Source: Gemmatimonadota bacterium
GTDB taxonomy: Bacteria > Gemmatimonadota > Gemmatimonadetes > Longimicrobiales > Gaopeijiaceae
Length of the DNA stretch: 64,000 bases
Reading direction: 5' to 3'
Assembly: GCA_030430625.1 (NCBI GenBank)
Contig: JAUIKL010000007.1
Coordinates: forward strand, 1-64,000
Shown: positions 27,927 through 38,700 of the stretch, piece after piece
Position numbering within the stretch: the first letter of the stretch is position 1
Layout: each line of letters opens with the position of its first letter
Made by a program: the position numbers and the translations under genes
Notes under the pieces: generated by a model
What the model saw: the letters and a program-made list of their open reading frames with translations, nothing else
The model's database searches: none
Told to the model about the DNA's origin: nothing

Positions 27927-30416
27927 TCAGCGTGACGCAGCCAGGATGCGATCGATTTCCATCGACACGTCCTGGAGGTGTACCCGGGTGATCTCGTCAC
28001 CCACACGGTCGAGGGCCGACATTACGAGGTCGGACAGGCTCCGTAGTTCGGACCGCAGCACCGCACGGACGTCGGAGGTCCACGGCTCGGCGGCGGGGTT
28101 GAAGTTTCGCTCCAACTCCTCCTGGGTCGGGTTCAGACGGCTGTCCGCTGCGTCGATGTACCCCCGCTGCAGGTTCCGGCGATACGCGTTCACGCGGACG
28201 GCGCCATCGTCGGCGAGCTCCGTCCACACTCCGTCCCTCAGGTCGGCCATGAAGTCGGTGATCGAGTAGTTGGCCCCGTCGAGGGCTTCGAACTCCACGA
28301 GGCGCTCCAGCCTGGCCTGACTCAGGAGGTTGTTCACGAGCCTGGACTGCTGGGTACGGAAGCGGGAAACGACTCCGGAGGGCTCGATCCGACGAAGGAC
28401 AGCTTCGTCCAGGAACATGTCCGGGACGTGGAAGCCCGCAGTGGACAGGTACGCCATGGCCTCGGCCTGACGCTCCCGCGACGTGGGCTCGAACCGCGGG
28501 CCCGTACCGTACCGTTCCTGGGTCTCGGCGCTGCCGATGATCGCCACGACGTGTCCCATGTATCGACCCCACTGGCCGACGGCCTGCCCGTACATGTCCT
28601 CGAGCTCGGTGTAGTCCCGCCCCGGCTGCTCGGTCACGTCGATGAGCATGTCCATGACGCGGTCGAGATTGCGCATGCCCAACGTGGTCGAGCGAACGGC
28701 ATCGGCGTCACCGACGGCCTCGGTCAGGTTACCCGGATCCGACCCGTCGGCATCTGCGGTCGAGAAGCGCAGCCAGGGGAAGTCGTCCTGCTGACGCGCC
28801 CACTCGTCGAGTGTCGGAAGCTCGTCGTCGGGGGTCGCGGCGCCCAGGATCTCTCCGTAGCCCCAGTTCACCGCGAAGTCGTCGTACGGGCCGACCTTCG
28901 GGATCAGGTAGTCGAGCGGGATGTTGTCCTCGGGCTGAGCCACGTAGTTGAAGCGCGAGTAGTCCATCAACGTCGCGACGTGGCTGCCTCCCATTCTCTC
29001 GAGGAAAGACGCGCTCCGGATCGAGTCGACGGGATACTGGGACGACGACTTCATGTTGTGTGGGAAGCCGATCGAGTGGCCGATTTCGTGAGCCACCACG
29101 TACTCGACGAGCTTGCCCATCAGAGAGTCGGGCAGGGGCAGCGTCTGGGCGCGCTCGTCGAGCGGGCCGACCTGGATGAAGTACCAGTGCTTCTGGAGGT
29201 CCATGATGTTGTGGTACATGTTGACCTCGCCCTTCAGGATCTGGCCCGAGCGGGGGTCGACGACCTGCCCCCCCGTGGCGTTGGCCACCGTGGACGGCCT
29301 CCAGTAGATCACCGAGTTGCGTGCGTCGAAGAGCGAGAAGGTCGGGTCCTCCTCAGGGGTCGGAGCAATACGACCGAAGATCGCATTGCTGTAACCCGCT
29401 TTCTCGAACGCGCCCTGCCAGGCGTCCACACCACTCACGATCCAAGGCTTGAGCCAGTCGGGTGTGGCGGGGTCGATCCAGTAGACGATCGGTTCGACAG
29501 GATCCGAAACCTCCGAACCAGGATTCTGTTTCTCGAGCCGGAACCGGTGGATGAAGCGAACCTGCTCCAGGCGGTTGTTGGGCCGACTGAAGTCCCACGA
29601 CCGGCTCGAGTTGAATCCGACACGCGCGTCGTGCCAGCGCGGCATCATCGGGTCGTCGGGAAGGCGGGCCATCGAGAAGAAGAGCCGCATCGTCTGGGAG
29701 CGCGGGCTGGCCTGAGCGCCGCCCCCGGGTCCGCCCCCCTGGCCCCCGGCGGGGCGAGCCTGACCACTCTGCGTCACCTGGACGTTGATGGCGTCGTCGA
29801 AGGCCCATGTCTGCTCGACCCAGCTTCGACCGCTGTTCAGCCCGTCGATCGGAGCGAACTCGGGGATGTTCGAGATGAAGAGCTCCGAGACGTCGATCAC
29901 GGCCGAACTGTCGGCGGCGAACGCCTCGACCTCGAAGCGCTGGAGCACGGGGCCCTTCCGGAACCCGCTCACCTGGCGCCAGATCGGATCCGACTCATCG
30001 GCGGTGAGGTCGTACTCCTTCTCCCGAAGTACGACGTGATTTCCGTCCCTCTCCCACTGGACGTACAGGCGCGCGCCGCCTCCGAAGAAGCCGCCCGCAT
30101 CCTGGAGCGTCGATTCCATGGGGCGCTGGAGGAGGAGCATCTCGCGCCCGAACTCGCTCGGGGGGATCTCGAAGAACAGGTCGTCACCGACTCGGTGGAC
30201 ATCGAACATCCCGGCCTGGGTCACTGCCTGATCGGTGATGACCTCGGAGTAGGGCCTTGGGCCGTCGTTCGAGCTGCCACCCCCACCGCCGGGGCGCTCC
30301 TGCGCCTGCGCCGGGGCGCTGGGTGATGGGGTGTTCGCGGAGACACCGCGGGAGCATGCTTGCATCGGGGCGGCGATCAATAGAGCGACCGCGGCCAGTC
30401 GGGTTGTACGGTTCAT
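27927..30416 (-). CDS. Zinc-dependent metalloprotease (DUF5117/DUF4953-type)
   Basis: Start at MNRTTRLAAVALLIAAPMQACSRG (lipobox-like); VVAHEIGHSIGFPHNMKSSSQYPVDS. Confidence 0.88.
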   Translation of the reverse strand: MNRTTRLAAVALLIAAPMQACSRGVSANTPSPSAPAQAQERPGGGGGSSNDGPRPYSEVITDQAVTQAGMFDVHRVGDDLFFEIPPSEFGREMLLLQRPMESTLQDAGGFFGGGARLYVQWERDGNHVVLREKEYDLTADESDPIWRQVSGFRKGPVLQRFEVEAFAADSSAVIDVSELFISNIPEFAPIDGLNSGRSWVEQTWAFDDAINVQVTQSGQARPAGGQGGGPGGGAQASPRSQTMRLFFSMARLPDDPMMPRWHDARVGFNSSRSWDFSRPNNRLEQVRFIHRFRLEKQNPGSEVSDPVEPIVYWIDPATPDWLKPWIVSGVDAWQGAFEKAGYSNAIFGRIAPTPEEDPTFSLFDARNSVIYWRPSTVANATGGQVVDPRSGQILKGEVNMYHNIMDLQKHWYFIQVGPLDERAQTLPLPDSLMGKLVEYVVAHEIGHSIGFPHNMKSSSQYPVDSIRSASFLERMGGSHVATLMDYSRFNYVAQPEDNIPLDYLIPKVGPYDDFAVNWGYGEILGAATPDDELPTLDEWARQQDDFPWLRFSTADADGSDPGNLTEAVGDADAVRSTTLGMRNLDRVMDMLIDVTEQPGRDYTELEDMYGQAVGQWGRYMGHVVAIIGSAETQERYGTGPRFEPTSRERQAEAMAYLSTAGFHVPDMFLDEAVLRRIEPSGVVSRFRTQQSRLVNNLLSQARLERLVEFEALDGANYSITDFMADLRDGVWTELADDGAVRVNAYRRNLQRGYIDAADSRLNPTQEELERNFNPAAEPWTSDVRAVLRSELRSLSDLVMSALDRVGDEITRVHLQDVSMEIDRILAASR

Positions 30417-30481
30417 CGTCAAACCTGTCTTGAGGTTGCGACGGGCGGGGTCCGTCCAAGGGGCATCAGGGTAGAGACGGG

Positions 30482-31939
30482 TCACCGACCCGACAAGAGT
30501 CGCACCAGCTCTTCCGAGCCACGCTGACGCGCGTAGTCGATGGCCGTCAGACCGGTGTCGGGGTGAGCGAGCGTCGGATCCGCACCCCGACGGAGCAGGA
30601 GGTGGACGATAGCGTCGTGGCCCGACCATACCGCGGCCCTCAGAGGGGACAGCCGCCCATCCTCGAGCCCGTCGACGAGTTCCGGTTCCCGGTCGAGGAG
30701 GTCCTCCACCCGGTCCACGCGCCCCAGCCACGCCGCGTCGACGATATCGGGTTCGACCCGGGCCAGGATCGCATCGAAGACGGCCGTCTGTCCGCTCTCG
30801 TTCGCCCAGCCGAGCGGGGTCGCGAGGTATTGTCGGTCCCTGATGCCCGCGGTTGCGCCCCCGTCCATCAGCGCCTCGGCGAGTTCGGTCATGCCGTGCC
30901 ACGCCGCCCAGTGTAGCGGGGTCGCGCCCGCTGCTTCGTCCCGAGCGTCGGGGTCGAGCCCGGCCTCGGTCAGCACCCGTACGGCCGCCGGCGTGGATCG
31001 AAGAAGGTCGCACCGGGTGGGTTCGTCCAACCGGTCGAGGATCGAGGCGTCCCTGCCCAACCAGTCGCGAAGGGTCGTCGCGTCGGCCCGCCGGGCTGCC
31101 TGAATCAGCTGTGTGGCCGGCTTGCTCCTCGGTAGGAGATAGTCGTAGACGGCGACGGATCCCCGCCGCCGAGCGACCTCCAGCGGGGTGTCCGCGCCGT
31201 CGAGCGCCCATACGTACTTGTCGCCACCGCCCAGATGGGGGTGGGATCGGCCGAAGGTGATGTGGGCATCGATGGCATCGGGGTCGACCGCGAGGATCGT
31301 CTCGGCCAGCGCGACGTCGTCGAGGAGTGCGGCCTGAAAGAGGTCCGGCGACGCACCATGCGCCAGGAGAAAGCGTAGAACGTCCTCCCGTCCCTGGACC
31401 GCCCACATGGCCGGTGTGCTCAGGTGGTCGACGCACCTTTTGTCGATCTCCGCCCCGCGTTCCAGCAGAAACGCCGCGACCTCGGGCGTTCGAGCCAGGT
31501 GTAGGGGTGTCGCTCCGTCCGGGCCAGGTGCGCTCACAAGCTGAGGATCCCGGTCCAGGATGACCGCCAGCTCCGGGATGCGGCCCAGGCCCGAGGCCGC
31601 ATGCACGTCGAGGGTCGCCCCGAGTTCGACCAACTGCTCCGCGAGCGCCAGGCGCTCCGGTGTGGGACCGTCCACGAGTGCGTGCAATGCGCTGTACGGT
31701 CCCGGCTCCCACGCCGACTTCGCGTCGAGGTCGGCGCCCAGGCGGAGGAGCGCGTCGATCATCGCGCGGTCCCCCTGGGAGGCCGCCTGGACGACGGCCG
31801 GTTTATCGAACGAGAACCACGGGGCGTCGATGACTTCGGACAGAGACGGCTCCGCTTCGAAGACGTCGAGAAGCCGATCCACGTCTCCTGCCAGCACCGC
31901 ATCCCGGAACGCAATCGCCGCCGGATCGTCTCGTGTCAT
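30482..31939 (-). CDS. Ankyrin-repeat protein
   Basis: Repeats such as GATPLHLARTPEVAAFLLERGAEID, GATPLHWAAWHGMTELAEALMDGGA, LSPLRAAVWSGHDAIVHLLLRRGADP; start assigned to MTRDDPAAIAF, may be upstream. Confidence 0.88.
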   Translation of the reverse strand: MTRDDPAAIAFRDAVLAGDVDRLLDVFEAEPSLSEVIDAPWFSFDKPAVVQAASQGDRAMIDALLRLGADLDAKSAWEPGPYSALHALVDGPTPERLALAEQLVELGATLDVHAASGLGRIPELAVILDRDPQLVSAPGPDGATPLHLARTPEVAAFLLERGAEIDKRCVDHLSTPAMWAVQGREDVLRFLLAHGASPDLFQAALLDDVALAETILAVDPDAIDAHITFGRSHPHLGGGDKYVWALDGADTPLEVARRRGSVAVYDYLLPRSKPATQLIQAARRADATTLRDWLGRDASILDRLDEPTRCDLLRSTPAAVRVLTEAGLDPDARDEAAGATPLHWAAWHGMTELAEALMDGGATAGIRDRQYLATPLGWANESGQTAVFDAILARVEPDIVDAAWLGRVDRVEDLLDREPELVDGLEDGRLSPLRAAVWSGHDAIVHLLLRRGADPTLAHPDTGLTAIDYARQRGSEELVRLLSGR

Positions 31940-32038
31940 GCCCGCTTCCCAGCCCAGAAATCCGTCACTGCCGAACCCTGCAGGGGCAAGGTTGGCACTC
32001 GATGGATCGTCTGTCACGCTCGACCCTACATTGGCCTC

Positions 32039-33256
32039 ATGAGACGACACCGCTCACCCCACGCCGGGCTTGCTCTTTTCGCCGGACCTGCCCCCTTCGC
32101 CGTACTCGTGCTGCTCGCCGCGGGGGCGTGCGACGCTTCGACGGGTCCCGACGTTCGCCGACTGAACATCGAGCCGGAGGTCGCCCTCGTGGTCGGCGTA
32201 GGTGAGAGCATCGACTTCGAAGTCACCGCGGTCGGAGAAGGGGAGGCCGAGGTGTCCACGGAGGGGGTCGTGTGGGCTACCGATGACTCCGGAGTGGCCC
32301 GGATCGACGGGGGAAGGGCCACGGGGGTGCGCTCCGGTCTCACGATCGTCACCGCCCGCCTTGGTGGACGGGTGGCCACGGCGACCCTCGAAGTCTTCGA
32401 GCCGGAGGTACCGGGCTCGTTCACCCCGGGGGTGAGCTATTTCGGGCGGCACGGATACGTCGAGTACATCCCAGGGACACTCCCGGTCGTGATCTCGGCG
32501 GGACACGGAGGCGACGCTTCGCCGGACGAAATCCCGGACCGGACGTATGGCGTCGTGGTGAGGGATACGAACACACGTGAACTCACCTATGCCATTCGCG
32601 ACGCCCTGCTCGAACTCACAGGGCACGCACCCCACGTCGTGGTCTCGCACCTGCGTCGCGCCAAACTGGACCCGAATCGGGAGATCGAGGAAGCGGCGCA
32701 GGGAAGCCCGTTCGCTGAGCGAGCCTGGACGGAGTACCACGAGTACATCCGGACCGCCCGAGCCGAGGTCGGGAGCGGCGGTGCGGGACTCTACCTGGAC
32801 GTTCACGGGCACGGCCACCCGACCGCGAGGGTGGAGCTCGGATACCTGGTGTCTCCGGAGCGACTCGATGGCCCCGATACGGCCCTCGACAGCGCCTCCG
32901 TCGTGGACCGGACGAGCATTCGAGAGATCGGTCGTCGTTCTTCCCTGCGGTTCTCTGCGTTGCTGCGAGGGCCGTCGAGCTTCGGAGGACTCCTCGAGGG
33001 CGAAGGCGTCCGGTCGATCCCGAGCCCGTCCGATCCGCGTCCGAGCGGCGACCCCTACTTCAGCGGCAACTACAGCACCTTCATCCACGGCTCGATCGCG
33101 GACGGCGAAGTGGTGAGCGCGATCCAACTGGAGCACCACTACCCGGGGCTTCGCGACTCCGACGAGAACCGGAGGGCCTACGCAGAGAGGCTGGCCCGCG
33201 TCATCCGAACGTATGCGATCCTACACTTCGGTTACTTCGAGCCCCCGGGGTCTTGA
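32039..33256 (+). CDS. Lipoprotein with BIG2-like domain and N-formylglutamate-amidohydrolase-like domain
   Basis: LLAAGACDAST lipobox; VSTEGVVWATDDSGVARIDGGRATGVRSGLTIVTARLGG (Ig-like); VVISAGHGGDASPDEIPDR, LYLDVHGHGHP. Confidence 0.72.
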   Translation: MRRHRSPHAGLALFAGPAPFAVLVLLAAGACDASTGPDVRRLNIEPEVALVVGVGESIDFEVTAVGEGEAEVSTEGVVWATDDSGVARIDGGRATGVRSGLTIVTARLGGRVATATLEVFEPEVPGSFTPGVSYFGRHGYVEYIPGTLPVVISAGHGGDASPDEIPDRTYGVVVRDTNTRELTYAIRDALLELTGHAPHVVVSHLRRAKLDPNREIEEAAQGSPFAERAWTEYHEYIRTARAEVGSGGAGLYLDVHGHGHPTARVELGYLVSPERLDGPDTALDSASVVDRTSIREIGRRSSLRFSALLRGPSSFGGLLEGEGVRSIPSPSDPRPSGDPYFSGNYSTFIHGSIADGEVVSAIQLEHHYPGLRDSDENRRAYAERLARVIRTYAILHFGYFEPPGS

Positions 33257-33305
33257 ACCTCACGTGGCGTCAGGTGCCACCTTCGACGCAGACGGAGAGA
33301 CACTC

Positions 33306-34049
33306 ATGACCGACATGAAAGTGGGGGAACTGGCTCGGGCCACCGGGCTGACGGTTCGAACCCTTCACCACTACGATGAGATCGGACTTCTGCGGCCCGC
33401 GTCGAGGACGCCGAGTGGACACCGGTTGTACGGGTTGGACGAGGTCGAGCGACTGCAGCGCATCGCCTCCCTCCGACACCTGGGCTTCTCACTCGAGCAG
33501 GTGCGCGACTGCCTCGAGCGACCCGAGTTCTCCCTGCCGCACGTCCTCGAGCTTCACCTCGACCGGGTCGATCGGGAGCTCGAGAGGGGGGCTCGCCTTC
33601 GGACCCTGCTCGCTTCTTTGCGCGCTCGGGTGTCCGAGCCCGGGGGCGCGTCGGTGGAGGAGATCACCGAGACGATCGATGCCACCCTGACGTGGGCCCG
33701 CTACTACTCGGCGGAACAACTGGAGGCGCTGGAGATTCGAAGGGCCGAGGTGGGAGAAGAGCGGATCGCCGAGGTCCAGCAGGAGTGGCAGGTGCTGTAC
33801 TCGGACTTCGAGACGGCGATGACCGACGGCCTACCGCCGAACGCACCCGCCGTTCGCGCGCTCGCGGAGCGGGCCGCAGCGCTCATCTCCGAGTTCACCG
33901 GCGGTGACGCCGGTTTGGCGCAATCGCTCGACACGATGTACCGACAGGAGGGAGGCCAGCGCACGCTGGCGCGTCACGGCACGAAGCTGCCCGACGGGCT
34001 CTGGGAATACATGGGCGAGGCGCGAAGAGCGTATCTGGCCGACGGGTAG
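33306..34049 (+). CDS. MerR-family transcriptional regulator with TipAS-like effector domain
   Basis: MKVGELARATGLTVRTLHHYDEIGLLRPASRTPSGHRLYGLDEVERLQRI; C-terminal DGLPPNAPAVRALAERAAALISEFTGGD. Confidence 0.92.
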   Translation: MTDMKVGELARATGLTVRTLHHYDEIGLLRPASRTPSGHRLYGLDEVERLQRIASLRHLGFSLEQVRDCLERPEFSLPHVLELHLDRVDRELERGARLRTLLASLRARVSEPGGASVEEITETIDATLTWARYYSAEQLEALEIRRAEVGEERIAEVQQEWQVLYSDFETAMTDGLPPNAPAVRALAERAAALISEFTGGDAGLAQSLDTMYRQEGGQRTLARHGTKLPDGLWEYMGEARRAYLADG

Positions 34050-34078
34050 TCCCGGCATCGGGGATCGACGGATTCGGC

Positions 34079-34114
34079 GTCGGGGATCGACGGCGGTACC
34101 CGCCGATCCCCGAC
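34079..34114. terminator. Intrinsic-terminator-like hairpin between convergent genes
   Basis: GTCGGGGATC-gac-GGCGG-tac-CCGCC-GATCCCCGAC; no clear U-tract. Confidence 0.5.
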
Positions 34115-34118
34115 ACGG

Positions 34119-34922
34119 TCAGCGAATGCGGCGTCGGCGCAGGAGGTCGCGGCCGGTCCGGGCTGCCAGATCGATCTCCACCTCTTCGCCGTTGACGATG
34201 GCGGACGCGTACTGTGTACCGTCGAAGGTGATCACGACGTCGATCTCCCTCACGACCGTTTCGTCACCGAGGACGCGGGTTGCCGTCATGCTGCGTGTGA
34301 TGACTCCGGAGAGCGGCCAGCGCGGATCCGATCCGGGGACCGGTACGACGACATCCTCGTAGCTGAAGCTCCCTTCGATCGAGTGGGACCGCTCTCTCCC
34401 GTCGTCCAGAACACCGGAGCGGGCCGTGCTACTCGATCCTCCGCCGTTCCACGTGCGCTCAGTCTCCTCCCCCAACAGCCCGGAGACGGTCATGTCGCGC
34501 TCGCGAGAGACCTCAGCGGTGAAGGGTCCACGGGTGACCGTGCCCTCGATGTCCCGCAGGAAGCGAACGGACTCCGTGAGGAGGTCGTCGCACTCCTCCT
34601 GCTCCGCGCCTTCCGCGTCGTAGCACGTCCGGGAGCGGGTGCCGGAGAACTCGCCGTTCCAGTTGCCTGCGCCACCGGGTCGACCGAAGGCCGCCAGTGC
34701 CGTCCCGTCGTCGTACCGCGCGGGTGCGGGGGCCGCTCCGAGACCCAGGGACTCGCCCCACATCGTCACTTCTTCGATCGTCGCGTCGGCGGCCAGTATC
34801 GCCGCGTCGAGCACCATCTCGTCGTCCAGATCCTCGGGGGCGGTGGATTCGTCACAAGCCCCGACCGAAACGGCCAATCCCAGAACGGCCAGTGAATGGA
34901 TCCAACTACGCGTTCGCTTCAT
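34119..34922 (-). CDS. Hypothetical lipoprotein
   Basis: MKRTRSWIHSLAVLGLAVSVGACDESTAPED lipobox. Confidence 0.65.
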   Translation of the reverse strand: MKRTRSWIHSLAVLGLAVSVGACDESTAPEDLDDEMVLDAAILAADATIEEVTMWGESLGLGAAPAPARYDDGTALAAFGRPGGAGNWNGEFSGTRSRTCYDAEGAEQEECDDLLTESVRFLRDIEGTVTRGPFTAEVSRERDMTVSGLLGEETERTWNGGGSSSTARSGVLDDGRERSHSIEGSFSYEDVVVPVPGSDPRWPLSGVITRSMTATRVLGDETVVREIDVVITFDGTQYASAIVNGEEVEIDLAARTGRDLLRRRRIR

Positions 34923-34999
34923 CGTGTCATCCTCATGGTTCCGTTGGGTCGAACACACACCAGACGGGTGAAGCGGCGCGAAGGTAACGGTCCTGGAGG

Positions 35000-35677
35000 C
35001 TACTCCTGGCGCTCGGGTCGGCCCATGGACGTCGGGTAGGGATGGCCCGAGCCACCGAAGTGACGGCGCTCCTGACTCTCCACGGAGGGATCTCGGTATC
35101 GGATCAGGCTGGCCAGATGCCGCTCGGTGGGCTTGCCGAGCGCCTTGGCCAATTCCGCGGTCCCCTCGTCGAGGATGTCCGCCACCTTCCGGCTCGGCAT
35201 TGGCGCCTTCCCGTCCCGGATGGAGGAGAGTCTCGCGAGTTGCTCCAGTCCGTTCATGAAGCCCGGGACCGCTGTGACCGCATCCGGATCGTTGTTCAAG
35301 AGTCGTCGCGCCCGCGTCCCGAGGTTGAGGAGGAGACTCTCGGTGAAGTCGGGTTGAGGATCGTCGTCACCGACGGCGTTGAGGATGCCGCGTACCTCGT
35401 CGGTGTCCATCTCCCGAGGTCCGCCCTGCCATACCCACACAGCGTGCTCGACCGCGTGCAGCGCGTCCCATGCCAGCTGCCGCCCCCGCGTCTGGAGTCT
35501 TCGGCGTTCGAAGAACCACTCCACCACGGCCACCGTCAGCACGATGCCGACCAACTCGGTTCCGAGATTGATCAGCAGCGTCCCGAAGGGTGTTTCCGGT
35601 CCGACCAGGAACGGGATCCACAGAACCAACCCCGCAAAGGCGAGGAAGCCCGCCGTCACCAGCGCCCGAATCATCAT
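35000..35677 (-). CDS. Hypothetical membrane protein
   Basis: 225 aa; two N-terminal TM segments followed by a soluble helical region. Confidence 0.6.
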   Translation of the reverse strand: MMIRALVTAGFLAFAGLVLWIPFLVGPETPFGTLLINLGTELVGIVLTVAVVEWFFERRRLQTRGRQLAWDALHAVEHAVWVWQGGPREMDTDEVRGILNAVGDDDPQPDFTESLLLNLGTRARRLLNNDPDAVTAVPGFMNGLEQLARLSSIRDGKAPMPSRKVADILDEGTAELAKALGKPTERHLASLIRYRDPSVESQERRHFGGSGHPYPTSMGRPERQE

Positions 35678-35705
35678 GAGTCTGCCTCGTGCGTTCGCCC
35701 GATCC

Positions 35706-38700
35706 TCAGCGACGTTGGGCGATGATCGTGTCGGTGGCTACTGCATCAGTGTCGACCGTGTCGATGGCGACCGTGTCGCGCGCCAGGGTATCGACCGCCA
35801 ATGTGTCGCCCACGGGGGTGAGATCCGCGCTGTCGGCGGGTGGATTCGACTCGGCCGCGGGTACGGAGTCCTGCGGAACGATGGCGTCACCCGCTTCGCC
35901 GCGGAGTCTCTGCACGACGCCCTCCGGGATCTCGTCGACGGGAACGATGGCGAACGAGGGGTCACCGTAGTCGGCGATCGACGTCTTGAGCAGGGCGCGG
36001 TCGCTCAGCCAGTTCGGGTTGGGTGACAGTTCCGGAGGCCGTTCGAAAAAGGCAGCATCGAGGACCTCCCCGGGTCGGAGGAGGTGCTCGGTCACGTAGA
36101 GGTCGATGGGATCTCCTTCCGGCGCCTCCAACTCGAGGACGAGATACTCCCTCTCCGGCACACCCCAATGCTCGAGGGCCTGAAGGCCCGCCGGGTCTTC
36201 CACCGGCACGCCGTCGACGGAGAGAAGGCGTGTCGTTCCCCTGTCGCCGTACCGGAACTGCATGACCTCGGCGCCGATTCGAGATCGGATGGCGAGGTCG
36301 ACGACCCGGGTCCTGCCGTTCACGTCGTTGCGCAGAGTCAGGATCTCCGGTCGCTCGGCGTCGGGAGCATCGGCCTTGGCGGTCGCGGCCTGCGCCGCCA
36401 CGTATCCAAAGGACGTGAAGTCCATCCGGCTATCGAAGGTTCCGACCTTCGACTCCACCCAGTCGTTGGCGATCTGGTCCCCGGGGTGGTCCGTCGGCTC
36501 CGTGAGCCAGAAGGCGTCCCCGGTGCCGTGTTCGTAGGCATAGGACAGCGTGCTCGGCCCGGGGCGTTCGGCCGATGTCCCGGCCGATAGGAGGCCGACG
36601 GCCACGAGGGCGGCCGTCGCTCCGATCCCGGCAAATGGTGTCATCCAGTCGCTGGGGTGCCGCAGCGCATCCAGGATCGGAAGGCAGAGTTGAACGATGA
36701 TCGCCGCGAATACACCCAGGACCAGGGCCAGCCGGATCGAAATGGCCAGCCAGAGGATCTGGAGAATCGGTGTCAGGAAGAGGAGGACCACCGAGGCGCC
36801 GAACAGGCCGACACCCCAGGATATGCGGCCACCGAGTCGATCACCGGCCAGGGAGGACAGCGTGACCGCCACGGTCAGAGCAAGGACCGGCCAGTGGAGG
36901 TTCACCGCGACCAGTGGCATCGCGAAGCCTGACACCACGGCGGCCAGCGCCGGAACGACAGCCGCCCCGAGGGCGAGCTCCGAGAGCGTGAGCCAGCGTC
37001 GAGCCACGATGCCGGTGGTCCAGACCAGGGTGGCGGCTCCGGCCACCAGAGCCACCACGTACCATCCTTCACCATGCACCGCGGAGCCCTGCAACCCGGC
37101 GTACTCGCCGTGGAACTGCGGGATGAAGTGGAGGAGGAGAAGGCCGAGACCTCCGCTGGCCGCCGCCACCGCAATGGACAGGAGCGCCCCGGCTCCGATA
37201 CGTGGGATGCGGGCGCCCTTCCGCTGGGCGGTCAGGAAGGCGAGTCCGAAGAACAGGACGAGCAGTGTGGAGAGGGCGTACCCCACGACCTTGTCGTAGA
37301 CGATCATGCCGACGAACGGCAGCGTGGTGTACACCGCGTTCGGTGCGTCGACGACCGACAGGTCGATGTTCCCGAAGTGCCTGAGCGTCGAGAGTGCGTG
37401 CTCTCCGTGGTGCTGCAAGGTGGCCTCGGAGAGATGAGCCGGGTCGTCGTACCGCTGGTGGTACGCGGGCGCTCCGTCGATGGCGGCGAAGTTCAGCCCT
37501 TGGATTCCCGCCTCACGCAGAATCGTGAAGTCGGTGGCGTTCGGCATCCTTCGGTAGACCTCGAACGACATGGAATTGGCATAGGCATGCGAATCGGCCT
37601 CGGCCAGTTGGCGCACGATCCACCCGTTCTCGTCCTTCGTTTCGAACATGATGGCCGGGCCCGCCGACCCCCTCATCTCGAGCGAGACGGCCACGCGGAC
37701 ATCGTCGATCCATTCGTGCTCGTCCGCAAAGACCCTCGCGCCCATGAGCCCCAACTCTTCGGCGTCCGTGATCAGCACGATGACGTCGTTTCGGAAGTCG
37801 CCGTCGTGGAGGGCGGCACGGAGGGCTTCGAGGATCGCGACCACGCCGGCCCCGTCGTCCGACGCTCCGAGCGACTGGTCCCGGGCGTCGTAGTGTGCCG
37901 TGATCAGGAAGGCGCCGGTGGGGTCCGAGCCGGGGATCCTGGCCACGATGTTGCGGGCGGTCACGAGGCGCGCCCGCCCGTTGGCTTGTACGCTGGCCAG
38001 TCCCGTTTGGATCTCGGGCTGGAGACCGAGGTCGACCAGGTGGTCCACGATCAACTGGCGGACCCGGGCGTGCTCGGGGGAGCCGGTCGGGTGCGGGGCC
38101 CGAGCGACCTCGATCAGCGTCGCCATGGCTCGGGCGGACGAGAAGACGTCCTCCGGGGCGTTGGCGGGGACCGGCCGGGGGGTGTAGCGGTCGGCGCTGG
38201 AGAACCAGGCGGTAGCCACGAGAAAGAGTAGGGTGACGGCGGCTCTCCATCGGGTGCGAGGGCCGGCGAGGGCCGTCGACGTCGGACGCGGAGCGGCTGC
38301 GCCCGCCGGACCGTCGGTCGGAGGTGACGACGCCCCACCCGAGTCCTTTGTGGTGCCGTCCCCCATCGTCGACGCGGTCCCTGCTGCCTTCTTGGCGGCT
38401 TTGGCCGCCTTCTTCTCCGCACGCGCGGCCTTCCTGGCCGCCTTCTTCGCCGCCTTCTCCGCCTCTTTGGCGCTCGCGCGTGCGGCCTTCCCGTCGGCCG
38501 CCGACTCCGCCTTCCTGGCGCCCGCGGCGCCGGCAGCCGCGCCGCCGGCTGAGGCCGCCGCACCCGACTTCGGCGCAGGCGGTGGACTCGGCCGTTCGCC
38601 CAGGAGGGCTTCGAGTTCGGCGTCCGTCATTTCCGGCCCGTCGCCGCCCTCCTCCTCGAAGGCCTTCCGGTCTTCCTCGGTGATCCCGAGGTCTTCGTCG

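Noticed and set aside
28428-30326. 632-aa plus-strand ORF
   Set aside because: Antisense to the DUF5117 metalloprotease; no recognisable motif.
27927-31712. 1261-aa extended metalloprotease ORF
   Set aside because: The N-terminal 430 codons are an out-of-frame reading of the ankyrin gene; signal peptide start at 30416 is preferred.
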